Part shown: piece by piece, positions 1-7,028 of the stretch
Layout of the letters: each line of letters starts with the position of its first letter
Position numbering within the stretch: the first letter of the stretch is position 1
Source: Physcousia sp015060555
GTDB taxonomy: Bacteria; Bacteroidota; Bacteroidia; Bacteroidales; Bacteroidaceae
Reading direction: 5' to 3'
NCBI GenBank assembly: GCA_015060555.1
Contig: SUYG01000045.1
Span: 62,001 to 126,000 of the forward strand
DNA: 64,000 bases
The notes under the pieces: model-generated
The model's database searches: none
Told to the model about the DNA's origin: nothing
The model's input: only the letters and a program-made list of their open reading frames with translations
Translations under genes and position numbers: made by a program

Positions 1-1
1 G

Positions 2-100
2 CCCCGTCGCCAGCAACCCGACATCTGTTATGCGCGCGCCGAACTGCGTCGGGGCGAAGCCAACAACATCCCCCTTTGGCTCTTCGGCTTCCTCTATTAA
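2..100 (+). CDS. C-terminal end of an unidentified protein (partial)
   Basis: This is the 3' end of a gene that starts before the window. Reading from base 2 gives 32 codons that end in the TAA at 98-100. The peptide is rich in Arg, Glu and Asn and closes with IPLWLFGFLY, a compact hydrophobic tail. Codon choice (CGC, CTC, ATC, GGC) matches the neighbouring nifJ gene, which supports real coding. No family is recognised from so short a piece. A different frame is possible, but no other frame stays open with similar codon use. Confidence 0.5.
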   Translation, partial: PRRQQPDICYARAELRRGEANNIPLWLFGFLY

Positions 101-190
101 TAATCGCGCGTAATACAGGGCTTCTTTTCATCAAGAATGGCATCAAAACAGTTGTTTTGGTGTCGTTAACTCTTTTTTTGACATCTTTAC

Positions 191-221
191 TTTGCACTAT
201 CACCATTTTTAGGTATCTTTG
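191..221 (+). promoter_or_regulatory. Promoter of nifJ
   Basis: TTTG at 191-194 and TATCTTTG at 214-221 are separated by 19 bp. This matches the Bacteroidota housekeeping promoter (TTTG, 19-21 bp, TAnnTTTG). Transcription would start near 228, leaving a leader of about 85 nt before the nifJ ATG. Confidence 0.7.
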
Positions 222-312
222 CGCCCGATTCCGAGTTCAAATGTCAACCGCCCAAGATTGACCGTTAAAAGCAAAACGACAAACTCCAATAATAAACGCT
301 AAATAAGCAATT

Positions 313-3300
313 ATGGCAAAAGAAAAGAAATTTATCACCTGTGATGGTAACGAGGCTGCGGCTCACGTGAGCTATATGTTCTCCGAGGTAGCTGCTATCT
401 ACCCCATCACCCCGTCTTCGCCCATGGCGGAGCACGTTGATGAGTGGGCTGCCCGCGGCCGCAAGAACCTGTGGGGTCAGACCGTCAGTGTTCAGGAAAT
501 GCAGTCCGAGGCTGGTGCTGCCGGTGCCGTTCACGGCTCGCTGCAGGCTGGTGCGTTGACCACCACCTTCACCGCTTCTCAGGGTCTGCTCCTGATGATT
601 CCCAATATGTACAAGATTGCCGGTGAGCTCATCCCCTGCGTGTTCGATGTCAGCGCCCGTACACTGGCCAGCCACTCCCTCTGTATCTTCGGTGACCACC
701 AGGATGTGATGGCTTGCCGTCAGACTGGTTTCGCCATGCTCTGCGAGGGCGGTGTGCAGGAGGTCATGGACCTCACCGCTGTGGCTCACCTCGCTTCTCT
801 GGAGACCTGCGTGCCCTTCGTGAACTTCTTCGACGGCTTCCGCACCTCCCACGAGTACCACAAGATTGAGCTCATGGACCAGGAGGACATCCGTCCTCTC
901 GTGAAGGAAGAGTACATCCAGCGTTTCCGCGACCGCGCTATGTCGCCCGAGCGCCCCATCACACGCGGTACGGCCGAGAACCCCGAGACGTTCTTCACTC
1001 ACCGCGAGGCCTGCAACCCCTACTATGATAGCGTTCCCGAAGTGGTTGAGAAGTACCTCGGCGAGATCTCCAAGATCACCGGCCGCGAGTACCACCTCTT
1101 CAGCTACTACGGCGCCGAGGATGCCGACCGCATGATCATCCTTATGGGTTCTGCCACTGACGCAGCCCGCGAGGCTATCGACTACCTGAACGCCAACGGC
1201 CAGAAGGTGGGCATGATCAGCGTTCACCTCTATCGTCCCTTCAGCGTGAAGCACCTGCTCGCTTCTGTTCCCAAGAGCGTGAAGCGCATCGCTGTGCTCG
1301 ACCGCACAAAGGAGCCCGGCGCCAACGGCGAGCCTCTGTACCTCGACGTGAAGGACGCTTACTACGATGTCGAGGATCGTCCGCTCATCGTCGGCGGCCG
1401 CTACGGTCTCGGTTCTCACGACACCACGCCCGCTCAGATCATCAGCGTGTTCAACAACCTCGCCCTGCCCGAGCCCAAGAACCACTTCACCATCGGTATC
1501 GTGGACGATGTCACCTTCACCAGCCTGCCCGCTGTGGAGGAAATCGCCCTCGGCGGTGCTGGCATGTTCCAGGCTAAGTTCTACGGCCTCGGTGCCGACG
1601 GTACCGTGGGTGCCAACAAGAACAGTGTGAAGATCATCGGCGACAACACCGACAAGTACTGCCAGGCTTACTTCAGCTACGACTCCAAGAAGTCCGGCGG
1701 CTTCACCTGCTCACACCTGCGCTTCGGCGACACGCCCATCCGCTCCACATACCTCGTGACCACGCCTAACTTCGTGGCTTGCCACGTCCAGGCTTATCTC
1801 CACATGTACGATGTCACACGCGGCCTGCAGGACGGCGGCACATTCCTCCTCAACACCATCTTCGAGGGCGAGGAACTGGCCAAGTTCATGCCTAACAAGG
1901 TGAAGCGCTACTTCGCACAGCACAACATCACCGTCTATACCATCAACGCCACCAAGATTGCTCAGGAAATCGGTCTCGGCAACCGCACGAACACCATCCT
2001 GCAGTCGGCCTTCTTCCGCATCACAGGCGTCATCCCCGTGGAGCTCGCCGTGGAGCAGATGAAGAAGTTCATCGTCAAGAGCTACGGCTCCAAGGGCGAG
2101 GATGTGGTGAACAAGAACTACGCTGCCGTGGATCGCGGCAACGAGTACAAGCCCTTCGCTGTGGATCCCGCATGGGCTAACCTCGCCGACGACGCTGAGA
2201 AGCAGGACGACGCTCCCGCCTTCGTCAAGGAAGTGGTTCGTCCCATCAACGCTCAGGCCGGCGACTTGCTGCCCGTCAGTGCCTTCGCCAAGTTCAACAC
2301 CGTTGATGGTTCTTGGCAGGTTGGCACTGCCGCCTACGAGAAGCGCGGCGTGGAAGCCTTCGTGCCCGTCTGGGACAAGGAGAACTGTATCGAGTGTAAC
2401 CAGTGTGCCTACGTTTGTCCTCACGCTGCCATCCGTCCGTTCGTCCTCACCGACGAGGAACTGGCACAGTTCGAGGGCCTCGACAGCCGCGAGATGAAGG
2501 CTCCCGCCGCCATGAAGGGAATGCACTTCGTCATCGAGCCCAGCGTGCTCGACTGTCTCGGTTGCGGCAACTGCGCCGACGTCTGCCCGGGTCGCACCGC
2601 ACAGGCTGCCAAGCTTGGCGTGGAGCCCGCTTCGCTGAAGGCCCTGAAGATGGTGCCCTTCAACCCCGACAAGGCCGAGATGAAGAAGATGGCTGCCGAC
2701 TGGGACAAGCTCGTGAAGGTGCCCAGCAAGCAGGATCTCGTAGATATCAAGAGCAACGTCAAGAACAGCCAGCTCGCACAGCCCCTCTTCGAGTTCAGCG
2801 GTGCCTGCTCCGGTTGCGGCGAGACTCCTTACGTCAAGCTCATCAGCCAGCTCTTCGGCGACCGTCAGATGGTGGCCAACGCTACGGGCTGCTCCTCCAT
2901 CTACTCCGCTTCCATTCCTTCCACACCTTATACGAAGAACGAGAAGGGCCAGGGTCCCTGCTTCAACAACTCCCTGTTCGAGGACTTCTGCGAGTTCGGT
3001 CTCGGCATGGCTCTCGGCAACAAGAAGATGAAGGAGCGTGTGGCCAAGCTGCTCACCGAGGCTTGCGAGGCTCCCCAGGCCAGCGAGGAGTACAAGGCTC
3101 TCGCTGCCGAGTGGATTGCTAACTGCGAGGATGCCGACAAGACCAAGGAGATTGCTCCCAAGCTGCGTGAACTCATCCGCGCTGCTGCCGCTGCCGGCTG
3201 CCCCGTCAACAAGGAACTGCAGACCCTCGACCACTATCTCGTCAAGCGCAGTCAGTGGATTATCGGCGGCGACGGTGCCTCCTACGACATCGGCTACGGC

Positions 3301-3909
3301 GGTCTCGACCACGTCATCGCCACGGGTGAAGATGTCAACATCCTCGTCCTCGACACCGAGGTCTATTCCAACACCGGCGGTCAGGCTTCCAAGGCAACGC
3401 CGCTCGGCGCCATCGCTCAGTTCGCTGCCCAGGGCAAGCGCATCCGCAAGAAGGACCTCGGCATGATTGCCACCACCTACGGCTACGTCTATGTTGCTCA
3501 GATCGCCATGGGCGCTGACCACGCACAGACCCTCAAGGCCATCCGCGAGGCTGAGGCTTGGCACGGTCCCAGCATCATCATCGCTTACGCTCCCTGTATC
3601 AACCACGGTTTGAAGGCTGGCATGGGCAAGAGCCAGGCCGAGGAGCGCAAGGCCGTAGAGTGCGGCTACTGGCACCTCTGGCGCTTCAACCCCGCCCTCA
3701 TCGAAGAAGGCAAGAACCCCTTCAGCCTCGACTCCAAGGAGCCCGACTGGAGCAAGTTCCACGACTTCCTCCTCGGCGAGGTCCGCTACCTCTCTGTCAA
3801 GAAGGCTTATCCCAACGAGGCCGAGGAACTCTTCGCCGAAGCCCAGAAGATGGCCCAGATCCGCTACAAGTCCTACGTCCGCAAGACGCAGGAGAACTGG
3901 GAGGACTAA
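313..3909 (+). CDS. nifJ: Pyruvate:ferredoxin (flavodoxin) oxidoreductase
   Basis: This 1198-residue enzyme oxidatively decarboxylates pyruvate with CoA to acetyl-CoA, CO2 and reduced ferredoxin or flavodoxin, the entry to acetate formation in anaerobes. All parts of the single-chain form are present: the N-terminal thiamine-diphosphate domain (YPITPSSPMAEHVDEW near residue 35), the gamma-type domain around 420-610 (GLGADGTVGANK), two 4Fe-4S motifs starting at residues 692 (CIECNQCAYVCP) and 748 (CLGCGNCADVCP), an ACSGCGETPY segment contributing to the third cluster, and the C-terminal thiamine-binding domain with GDGASYDIG and YSNTGGQ near 986-1030. Length is normal for the family. The gene is GC-richer and more codon-biased than the accessory genes downstream, as expected for a highly expressed enzyme. 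It has its own promoter and terminator, so it is monocistronic. Confidence 0.97.
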   Translation: MAKEKKFITCDGNEAAAHVSYMFSEVAAIYPITPSSPMAEHVDEWAARGRKNLWGQTVSVQEMQSEAGAAGAVHGSLQAGALTTTFTASQGLLLMIPNMYKIAGELIPCVFDVSARTLASHSLCIFGDHQDVMACRQTGFAMLCEGGVQEVMDLTAVAHLASLETCVPFVNFFDGFRTSHEYHKIELMDQEDIRPLVKEEYIQRFRDRAMSPERPITRGTAENPETFFTHREACNPYYDSVPEVVEKYLGEISKITGREYHLFSYYGAEDADRMIILMGSATDAAREAIDYLNANGQKVGMISVHLYRPFSVKHLLASVPKSVKRIAVLDRTKEPGANGEPLYLDVKDAYYDVEDRPLIVGGRYGLGSHDTTPAQIISVFNNLALPEPKNHFTIGIVDDVTFTSLPAVEEIALGGAGMFQAKFYGLGADGTVGANKNSVKIIGDNTDKYCQAYFSYDSKKSGGFTCSHLRFGDTPIRSTYLVTTPNFVACHVQAYLHMYDVTRGLQDGGTFLLNTIFEGEELAKFMPNKVKRYFAQHNITVYTINATKIAQEIGLGNRTNTILQSAFFRITGVIPVELAVEQMKKFIVKSYGSKGEDVVNKNYAAVDRGNEYKPFAVDPAWANLADDAEKQDDAPAFVKEVVRPINAQAGDLLPVSAFAKFNTVDGSWQVGTAAYEKRGVEAFVPVWDKENCIECNQCAYVCPHAAIRPFVLTDEELAQFEGLDSREMKAPAAMKGMHFVIEPSVLDCLGCGNCADVCPGRTAQAAKLGVEPASLKALKMVPFNPDKAEMKKMAADWDKLVKVPSKQDLVDIKSNVKNSQLAQPLFEFSGACSGCGETPYVKLISQLFGDRQMVANATGCSSIYSASIPSTPYTKNEKGQGPCFNNSLFEDFCEFGLGMALGNKKMKERVAKLLTEACEAPQASEEYKALAAEWIANCEDADKTKEIAPKLRELIRAAAAAGCPVNKELQTLDHYLVKRSQWIIGGDGASYDIGYGGLDHVIATGEDVNILVLDTEVYSNTGGQASKATPLGAIAQFAAQGKRIRKKDLGMIATTYGYVYVAQIAMGADHAQTLKAIREAEAWHGPSIIIAYAPCINHGLKAGMGKSQAEERKAVECGYWHLWRFNPALIEEGKNPFSLDSKEPDWSKFHDFLLGEVRYLSVKKAYPNEAEELFAEAQKMAQIRYKSYVRKTQENWED

Positions 3910-3915
3910 GCTCAC

Positions 3916-3999
3916 GTGTGGTCAGGAGTTCCGCTCCTGACACACTCTTCAATAATCAAGCGGCGCATCCATATCGGATGCGCCGCTTCCTTTGTATTT
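3916..3999 (+). terminator. Two hairpins ending the nifJ transcript
   Basis: The first hairpin pairs GTGTGGTCAGGAG (3916-3928) with CTCCTGACACAC (3934-3945). The second is a perfect 13-bp stem, AAGCGGCGCATCC (3958-3970) with GGATGCGCCGCTT (3976-3988), over a 5-nt loop and followed by CCTTTGTATTT. The second stem recurs almost unchanged at 6864-6893. Confidence 0.8.
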
Positions 4000-4086
4000 A
4001 TTCTCTCATATATAGACAACCAAACTCGCTTTCTTGTCAATTTTGATGTTTATACACATCAAAACACATCAAAATTTCACTAAACA

Positions 4087-4118
4087 TTTGCGTATTCTAT
4101 AGATATATCATACCTTTG
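4087..4118 (+). promoter_or_regulatory. Promoter of the DUF4143 ATPase gene
   Basis: TTTG at 4087-4090 and TACCTTTG at 4111-4118 are separated by 20 bp. The predicted start near 4125 places the whole 22-bp repeat array that follows inside the transcribed leader. Confidence 0.7.
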
Positions 4119-4127
4119 CAGCGGAGA

Positions 4128-4204
4128 TTTGAACATTTTGTCAATGACTTTTGAACATTTCGTAATGAACTTTTGAACATTTCGTTATCGACTTATAAAC
4201 ATTA
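4128..4204 (+). repeat. 22-bp period array A in the leader of the ATPase gene
   Basis: TTTGAACATTT occurs at 4128, 4150 and 4172, exactly 22 bp apart. A degenerate fourth copy, TATAAACATTA, begins at 4194 and runs into the ATG. The dyad symmetry is weak here (GAA/TTC arms). The array lies between promoter and start codon, so it is part of the mRNA. Confidence 0.85.
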
Positions 4205-5394
4205 TGAAATATAAGCGGCTTCAATTCACCGAAGTCCTGGGACGTATGAACGAACCCCGGCACTTCATACAAGTTCTGGCTGGTCCTCGACAAGTTGGGA
4301 AGTCAACACTGATGGACCAAGTGTTAGCAGAATGCACATTACCACATTATCTATTTAATGCCGATGGTGTTGATGAAGACGATACAGACTGGATACGCCG
4401 TATTTGGGAGGCTACCAGGCTCCAGATGGACTCGGGACATCAAGCGGAAGCAGTGCTGGTTATCGATGAGATACAAAAAATTAAGCGATGGAGTGAGATT
4501 GTCAAACGCGAGTGGGATAATGACACCAGAAGTCATCGCCAGCTCAAGCTCTTTTTGCTCGGTTCATCCAGACTGATGCTTCGAGACGGGCTAAAGGAAT
4601 CACTTGCAGGTCGCTTTGAACTCATTCGCTTGGGACATTGGACGTGGCAGGAAATGTCGGATGCTTTTGGATGGACACTTGACGATTGGATTTATTATGG
4701 AGGCTTTCCAGGCACCGCAAGCCTCCTGGGCGATATGCGACGCTGGAAAAAATACGTCAAAGAATCCTTGGTGGCTCCTGCTATCGAGAAAGATGTCATA
4801 TTGACTTCCAATATCTACAAACCAGCTTTGATGAAACAGCTGTTTGACCTCGGCTGTAGCTACTCCGCAGAATTGCTGTCATTGACCAAAGCTGTAGGAC
4901 AGTTGCAGGATGCTGGCAATGTAACCACACTCTCATCCTATCTTGACATACTGAAGGAGTGTAATCTGTTAGCCGGCCTACAGAAGTATGCGAATGATGA
5001 AGCTCGCCGCTACCGATCAGTTCCCAAATTTCAGGTCTATAACAATGCGCTGTTAACAGCATACAAAGGGACATCATTCGATAAAGATCGGATTGACCCA
5101 CAGATATGGGGGCGCTGGGTGGAGTCTGCTGTCGGAGCCTATGTGTTAGGGAGTGAAGAGGAAGAAGGTTATAAAGTCTATTATTGGCGGGAACGCGATG
5201 ACGAAGTGGATTACGTCATTTTACGGCAAGGAGAAGTCGTAGCTCTGGAAGTGAAAAGTGGTCGAAGAGGCATGAATAGCGGGTTACCTGCTTTTTCCGA
5301 GCATTTCCATCCCAAACGAGCTATTGTCATCGGAACGGATGGCATCCCATTCGATGTGTTCTTCAGAATGCGAATTGAAGAGCTGTTTTCATAA
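4204..5394 (+). CDS. AAA-type ATPase with C-terminal DUF4143 domain
   Basis: This 396-residue protein belongs to the widespread prokaryotic ATPase/DUF4143 family, whose cellular role is poorly known. An N-terminal AAA core carries Walker A GPRQVGKST at residue 27 and Walker B VLVIDEIQKI near 83-92. The C-terminal half has the DUF4143 nuclease-like fold, with a DDEVDYVI segment followed by ALEVKSG, resembling the D...ExK core of PD-(D/E)XK enzymes. Whether it cuts DNA cannot be told from sequence. It is a single-gene transcript with a perfect promoter, and its leader is made of a 22-bp repeat array whose last unit touches the start codon. Base composition is clearly more AT-rich than nifJ, consistent with transfer. 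Members of this family are often found near toxin-antitoxin genes, as here. Confidence 0.9.
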   Translation: MKYKRLQFTEVLGRMNEPRHFIQVLAGPRQVGKSTLMDQVLAECTLPHYLFNADGVDEDDTDWIRRIWEATRLQMDSGHQAEAVLVIDEIQKIKRWSEIVKREWDNDTRSHRQLKLFLLGSSRLMLRDGLKESLAGRFELIRLGHWTWQEMSDAFGWTLDDWIYYGGFPGTASLLGDMRRWKKYVKESLVAPAIEKDVILTSNIYKPALMKQLFDLGCSYSAELLSLTKAVGQLQDAGNVTTLSSYLDILKECNLLAGLQKYANDEARRYRSVPKFQVYNNALLTAYKGTSFDKDRIDPQIWGRWVESAVGAYVLGSEEEEGYKVYYWRERDDEVDYVILRQGEVVALEVKSGRRGMNSGLPAFSEHFHPKRAIVIGTDGIPFDVFFRMRIEELFS

Positions 5395-5470
5395 GGCTCT
5401 ATATTTAACAAGTTCCCGTTCAAGATATTCTTTGCTTTTCATTTTGTCTTTCGCTGAGCATGGTGCTCCA

Positions 5471-6280
5471 TCATCTCCCGAACTGTCCTGAGGCAGCACG
5501 GTAGCGTGTCTGTGCGCCACGTCCCACACGAATGAGGCGACCTTCGCTGACGAGGCGGCGGAGGAGGGCAGAGATGCGACTGCGGGTAAGCGTCTGACCG
5601 AAGGCATAGGAGACATCCATGTGGGTGATGGTGCTCTGTTGGGCAAAGAGGGCCGTCAGGCGTTCTTCCATATCATCATCCTCAATGTGAAAGGCTTGGC
5701 CGTAGGGCACTTGATTAACCTTTATGCTGCGAACCTTGCCTAATAGCTCGCTATTGGGGCGGAAGAGCAAGTCATCTACCCGAACATCGCGACCGTGGTA
5801 ATAGCCATTCTTCACTTCGATGCCTCCCTTCAACGAAAGACGGAAGGTGCCAATATATGGTAGGGTGACGGCATTGCCTTTCTCCAGCTCATGCACCATC
5901 ACCTCCTGTATGACACTTAGTGCTGAAGTCAATTCGCCTCTGGGCACCGTTGACGGCAGTCGGAATTCACTGCTCTGGAAATCCACCACATCCACTATGC
6001 TGCGATGCTCCACCTGTGGTCGCAGGCTGCGCAACCATCGTTCGTCAACCACCGCACCTTCGTTCGAAGGTGCCTCATTGTTGTCTGCCTCATTGTTGTC
6101 TGCCTCATTGTTGTCAGCCTCATTATTTTCAGCCGCATTCTTATCAGCCGCTTCCTCTTCAGCAGTTTTCTTTAATGCGGCTTTCTTTTTAGCAGTTCTC
6201 TTTTCAGCCGCTTCCTTTAGTGCTGCTTCTTCGCTAGCCAGAAGCCCGCGCTTAGCGATTGTAAATCTGATTTCCATCAT
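5471..6280 (-). CDS. HU/IHF-fold DNA-binding protein with winged-helix tail
   Basis: This is a probable DNA-binding protein of 269 residues. Residues about 90-190 look like the HU-like domain common in Bacteroidales (ELTSALSVIQEVMVHELEKG, then a beta arm with PYIGTFRLSLKGGIEV). Residues about 205-260 look like a winged helix (ITHMDVSYAFGQTLTRSRIS followed by LLRRLVSEGRLIRVG). Between the short N-terminal strand (MEIRFTIAKRG) and the HU domain lies a low-complexity segment, first Lys/Ala/Glu-rich like a histone tail, then NNEAD repeated. That repeat is encoded by 15-bp tandem DNA units, so its length could vary between strains. It is convergent with the ATPase gene. A 22-bp period array lies just upstream of its promoter. 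Target and function are unknown. Confidence 0.75.
   Translation of the reverse strand: MMEIRFTIAKRGLLASEEAALKEAAEKRTAKKKAALKKTAEEEAADKNAAENNEADNNEADNNEADNNEAPSNEGAVVDERWLRSLRPQVEHRSIVDVVDFQSSEFRLPSTVPRGELTSALSVIQEVMVHELEKGNAVTLPYIGTFRLSLKGGIEVKNGYYHGRDVRVDDLLFRPNSELLGKVRSIKVNQVPYGQAFHIEDDDMEERLTALFAQQSTITHMDVSYAFGQTLTRSRISALLRRLVSEGRLIRVGRGAQTRYRAASGQFGR
6071..6130. repeat. 15-bp tandem repeat inside the HU-like gene
   Basis: The unit TGCCTCATTGTTGTC occurs three times perfectly at 6071, 6086 and 6101, with a fourth diverged copy at 6116. It encodes the NNEAD/NNEA linker of the HU-like protein. Copy-number change would alter the linker by five residues without shifting the frame. Confidence 0.9.
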
Positions 6281-6327
6281 GTATGCCTATTATTGTTTAC
6301 GCTCTTGTTCCTTACTGTAATGTGCTG

Positions 6328-6335
6328 CAAAGATA
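6328..6335 (-). promoter_or_regulatory. Promoter -7 element of the HU-like gene
   Basis: On the minus strand this reads TATCTTTG followed by CAGCA, the usual Bacteroidota -7 context. No clear TTTG lies 20 bp upstream. Array B begins about 54 bp further upstream. Confidence 0.5.
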
Positions 6336-6388
6336 GGCCTTATTTTTCAAAATCCCAAGCCTTTTGCCCGAAAAAGCATAGTTTTAAC

Positions 6389-6454
6389 ATTGAATTGTCA
6401 TGACGATTCAATTGAACTATCGTGACAATTCAATTGAACGGTCACGACAATTCA
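6389..6454. repeat. 22-bp period array B (three dyad units)
   Basis: There are three units of exactly 22 bp at 6389, 6411 and 6433, each beginning ATTGAA and ending ATTCA. Each holds a 20-bp dyad. The first, TGAATTGTCATGACGATTCA, matches itself at 9 of 10 paired positions; the second and third match at 7 of 10. Dyad centres are at 6400/6401, 6422/6423 and 6444/6445. Confidence 0.9.
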
Positions 6455-6622
6455 AACATAAATATATGGTTTTTCTGCACAACTTCTACCTTTTATGATG
6501 TATTACACTATATTTTGTTTCTCCGTTTCTCATGTCAACTGGAAATTATATACGGCATCGGGAGGCCGCTGCTGAATCGTCAGCGGTTCTCCCGAATCCT
6601 TTTTTCGTCTGTTTGTTTGAAA
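6455..6622. other. Non-coding stretch between array B and the zeta-gene remnant
   Basis: No reading frame with convincing codon use, no promoter and no stable hairpin was seen here. It is AT-rich on the left. At the right end, CTCCCGAATC near 6590 recurs near 10911, so similarity to the second copy of the duplication may begin slightly before 6623. Confidence 0.4.
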
Positions 6623-6830
6623 GAGAGAGAGGACTGAGCGCAGCTTGCCGATGTGCAATCATCCGAAGCCCCTCTCAACCGCTCTTGCGGCAAGGCTATT
6701 TAAGAATCGGCATTGCCCATTCAGGGATGTCGTCGGTATATTGCTTGAAGAGCTGGCCGTCGGTCATGCGAAATAGCAGACGGGCATCGGCATCATCTAT
6801 GGAGTTGTCGTAGATGTAGATGCGCTCGGC
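6623..6830. repeat. Dispersed 208-bp duplication, copy 1
   Basis: This segment aligns without gaps to 10951-11158 (constant offset 4328). Over 6647-6830 I count 14 differences in 184 bases, about 92 percent identity. It covers the last 45 or so codons of the zeta-like gene plus its 3' flank. Confidence 0.9.
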
Positions 6831-6861
6831 CCCTCCATCCATTCGTGTTTGAGAATCTTCG
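6696..6861 (-). pseudogene. Decayed fragment of a zeta-toxin-like kinase gene
   Basis: Read on the minus strand, the 3' part encodes YIYDNSIDDADARLLFRM and then a tail ending EWAMPIL, nearly identical to the C-terminus of the intact gene at 11024-11623. Upstream of it, 6831-6861 matches 11517-11547, the stretch coding for KILKHEW, with 28 of 31 bases identical. The 358 bp between these blocks in the intact copy are missing here, and 358 is not a multiple of three, so the two parts are in different frames. The P-loop and the whole N-terminus are absent; the matching sequence stops at a hairpin. This is a dead copy, not a gene. Confidence 0.88.
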
Positions 6862-6863
6862 TC

Positions 6864-6893
6864 AAGCGGCGCACCCACACGGATGCGCCGCTT
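6864..6893. terminator. Hairpin nearly identical to the nifJ terminator stem
   Basis: AAGCGGCGCACCC (6864-6876) pairs with GGATGCGCCGCTT (6881-6893) over a 4-nt loop with one mismatch. Arms and the preceding TC match the hairpin at 3958-3988. It replaces the missing 5' half of the toxin fragment. No gene ends directly before it, so it may be a mobile hairpin rather than a working terminator. Confidence 0.6.
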
Positions 6894-6929
6894 GTTTGGT
6901 AGTAACCCATTAGATTTTAGCATCATTAT

Positions 6930-6960
6930 TTTGTCATACAAGCAGATTTCATTACCTTTG
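6930..6960 (+). promoter_or_regulatory. Promoter of the CotH-like gene
   Basis: TTTG at 6930-6933 and TACCTTTG at 6953-6960 are 19 bp apart. Transcription would begin near 6967, which leaves too little leader for an ATG at 6981 and favours the start at 7029. Confidence 0.7.
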
Positions 6961-7028
6961 TGAACTGAATCCTAAGAAATATGACGTTACATGTGATTCT
7001 TATGCAAAGCAACTTTTACTATAAACAC

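Noticed and set aside
265..1485. 406-codon open frame antisense to the start of nifJ
   Set aside because: Same shadow effect; it covers the nifJ promoter and start and resembles no protein family.
1711..3915. Long 734-codon open frame on the minus strand opposite nifJ
   Set aside because: It is a shadow of codon-biased nifJ; composition is Leu/Gly/Val/Asp/His-rich and no domain is seen.
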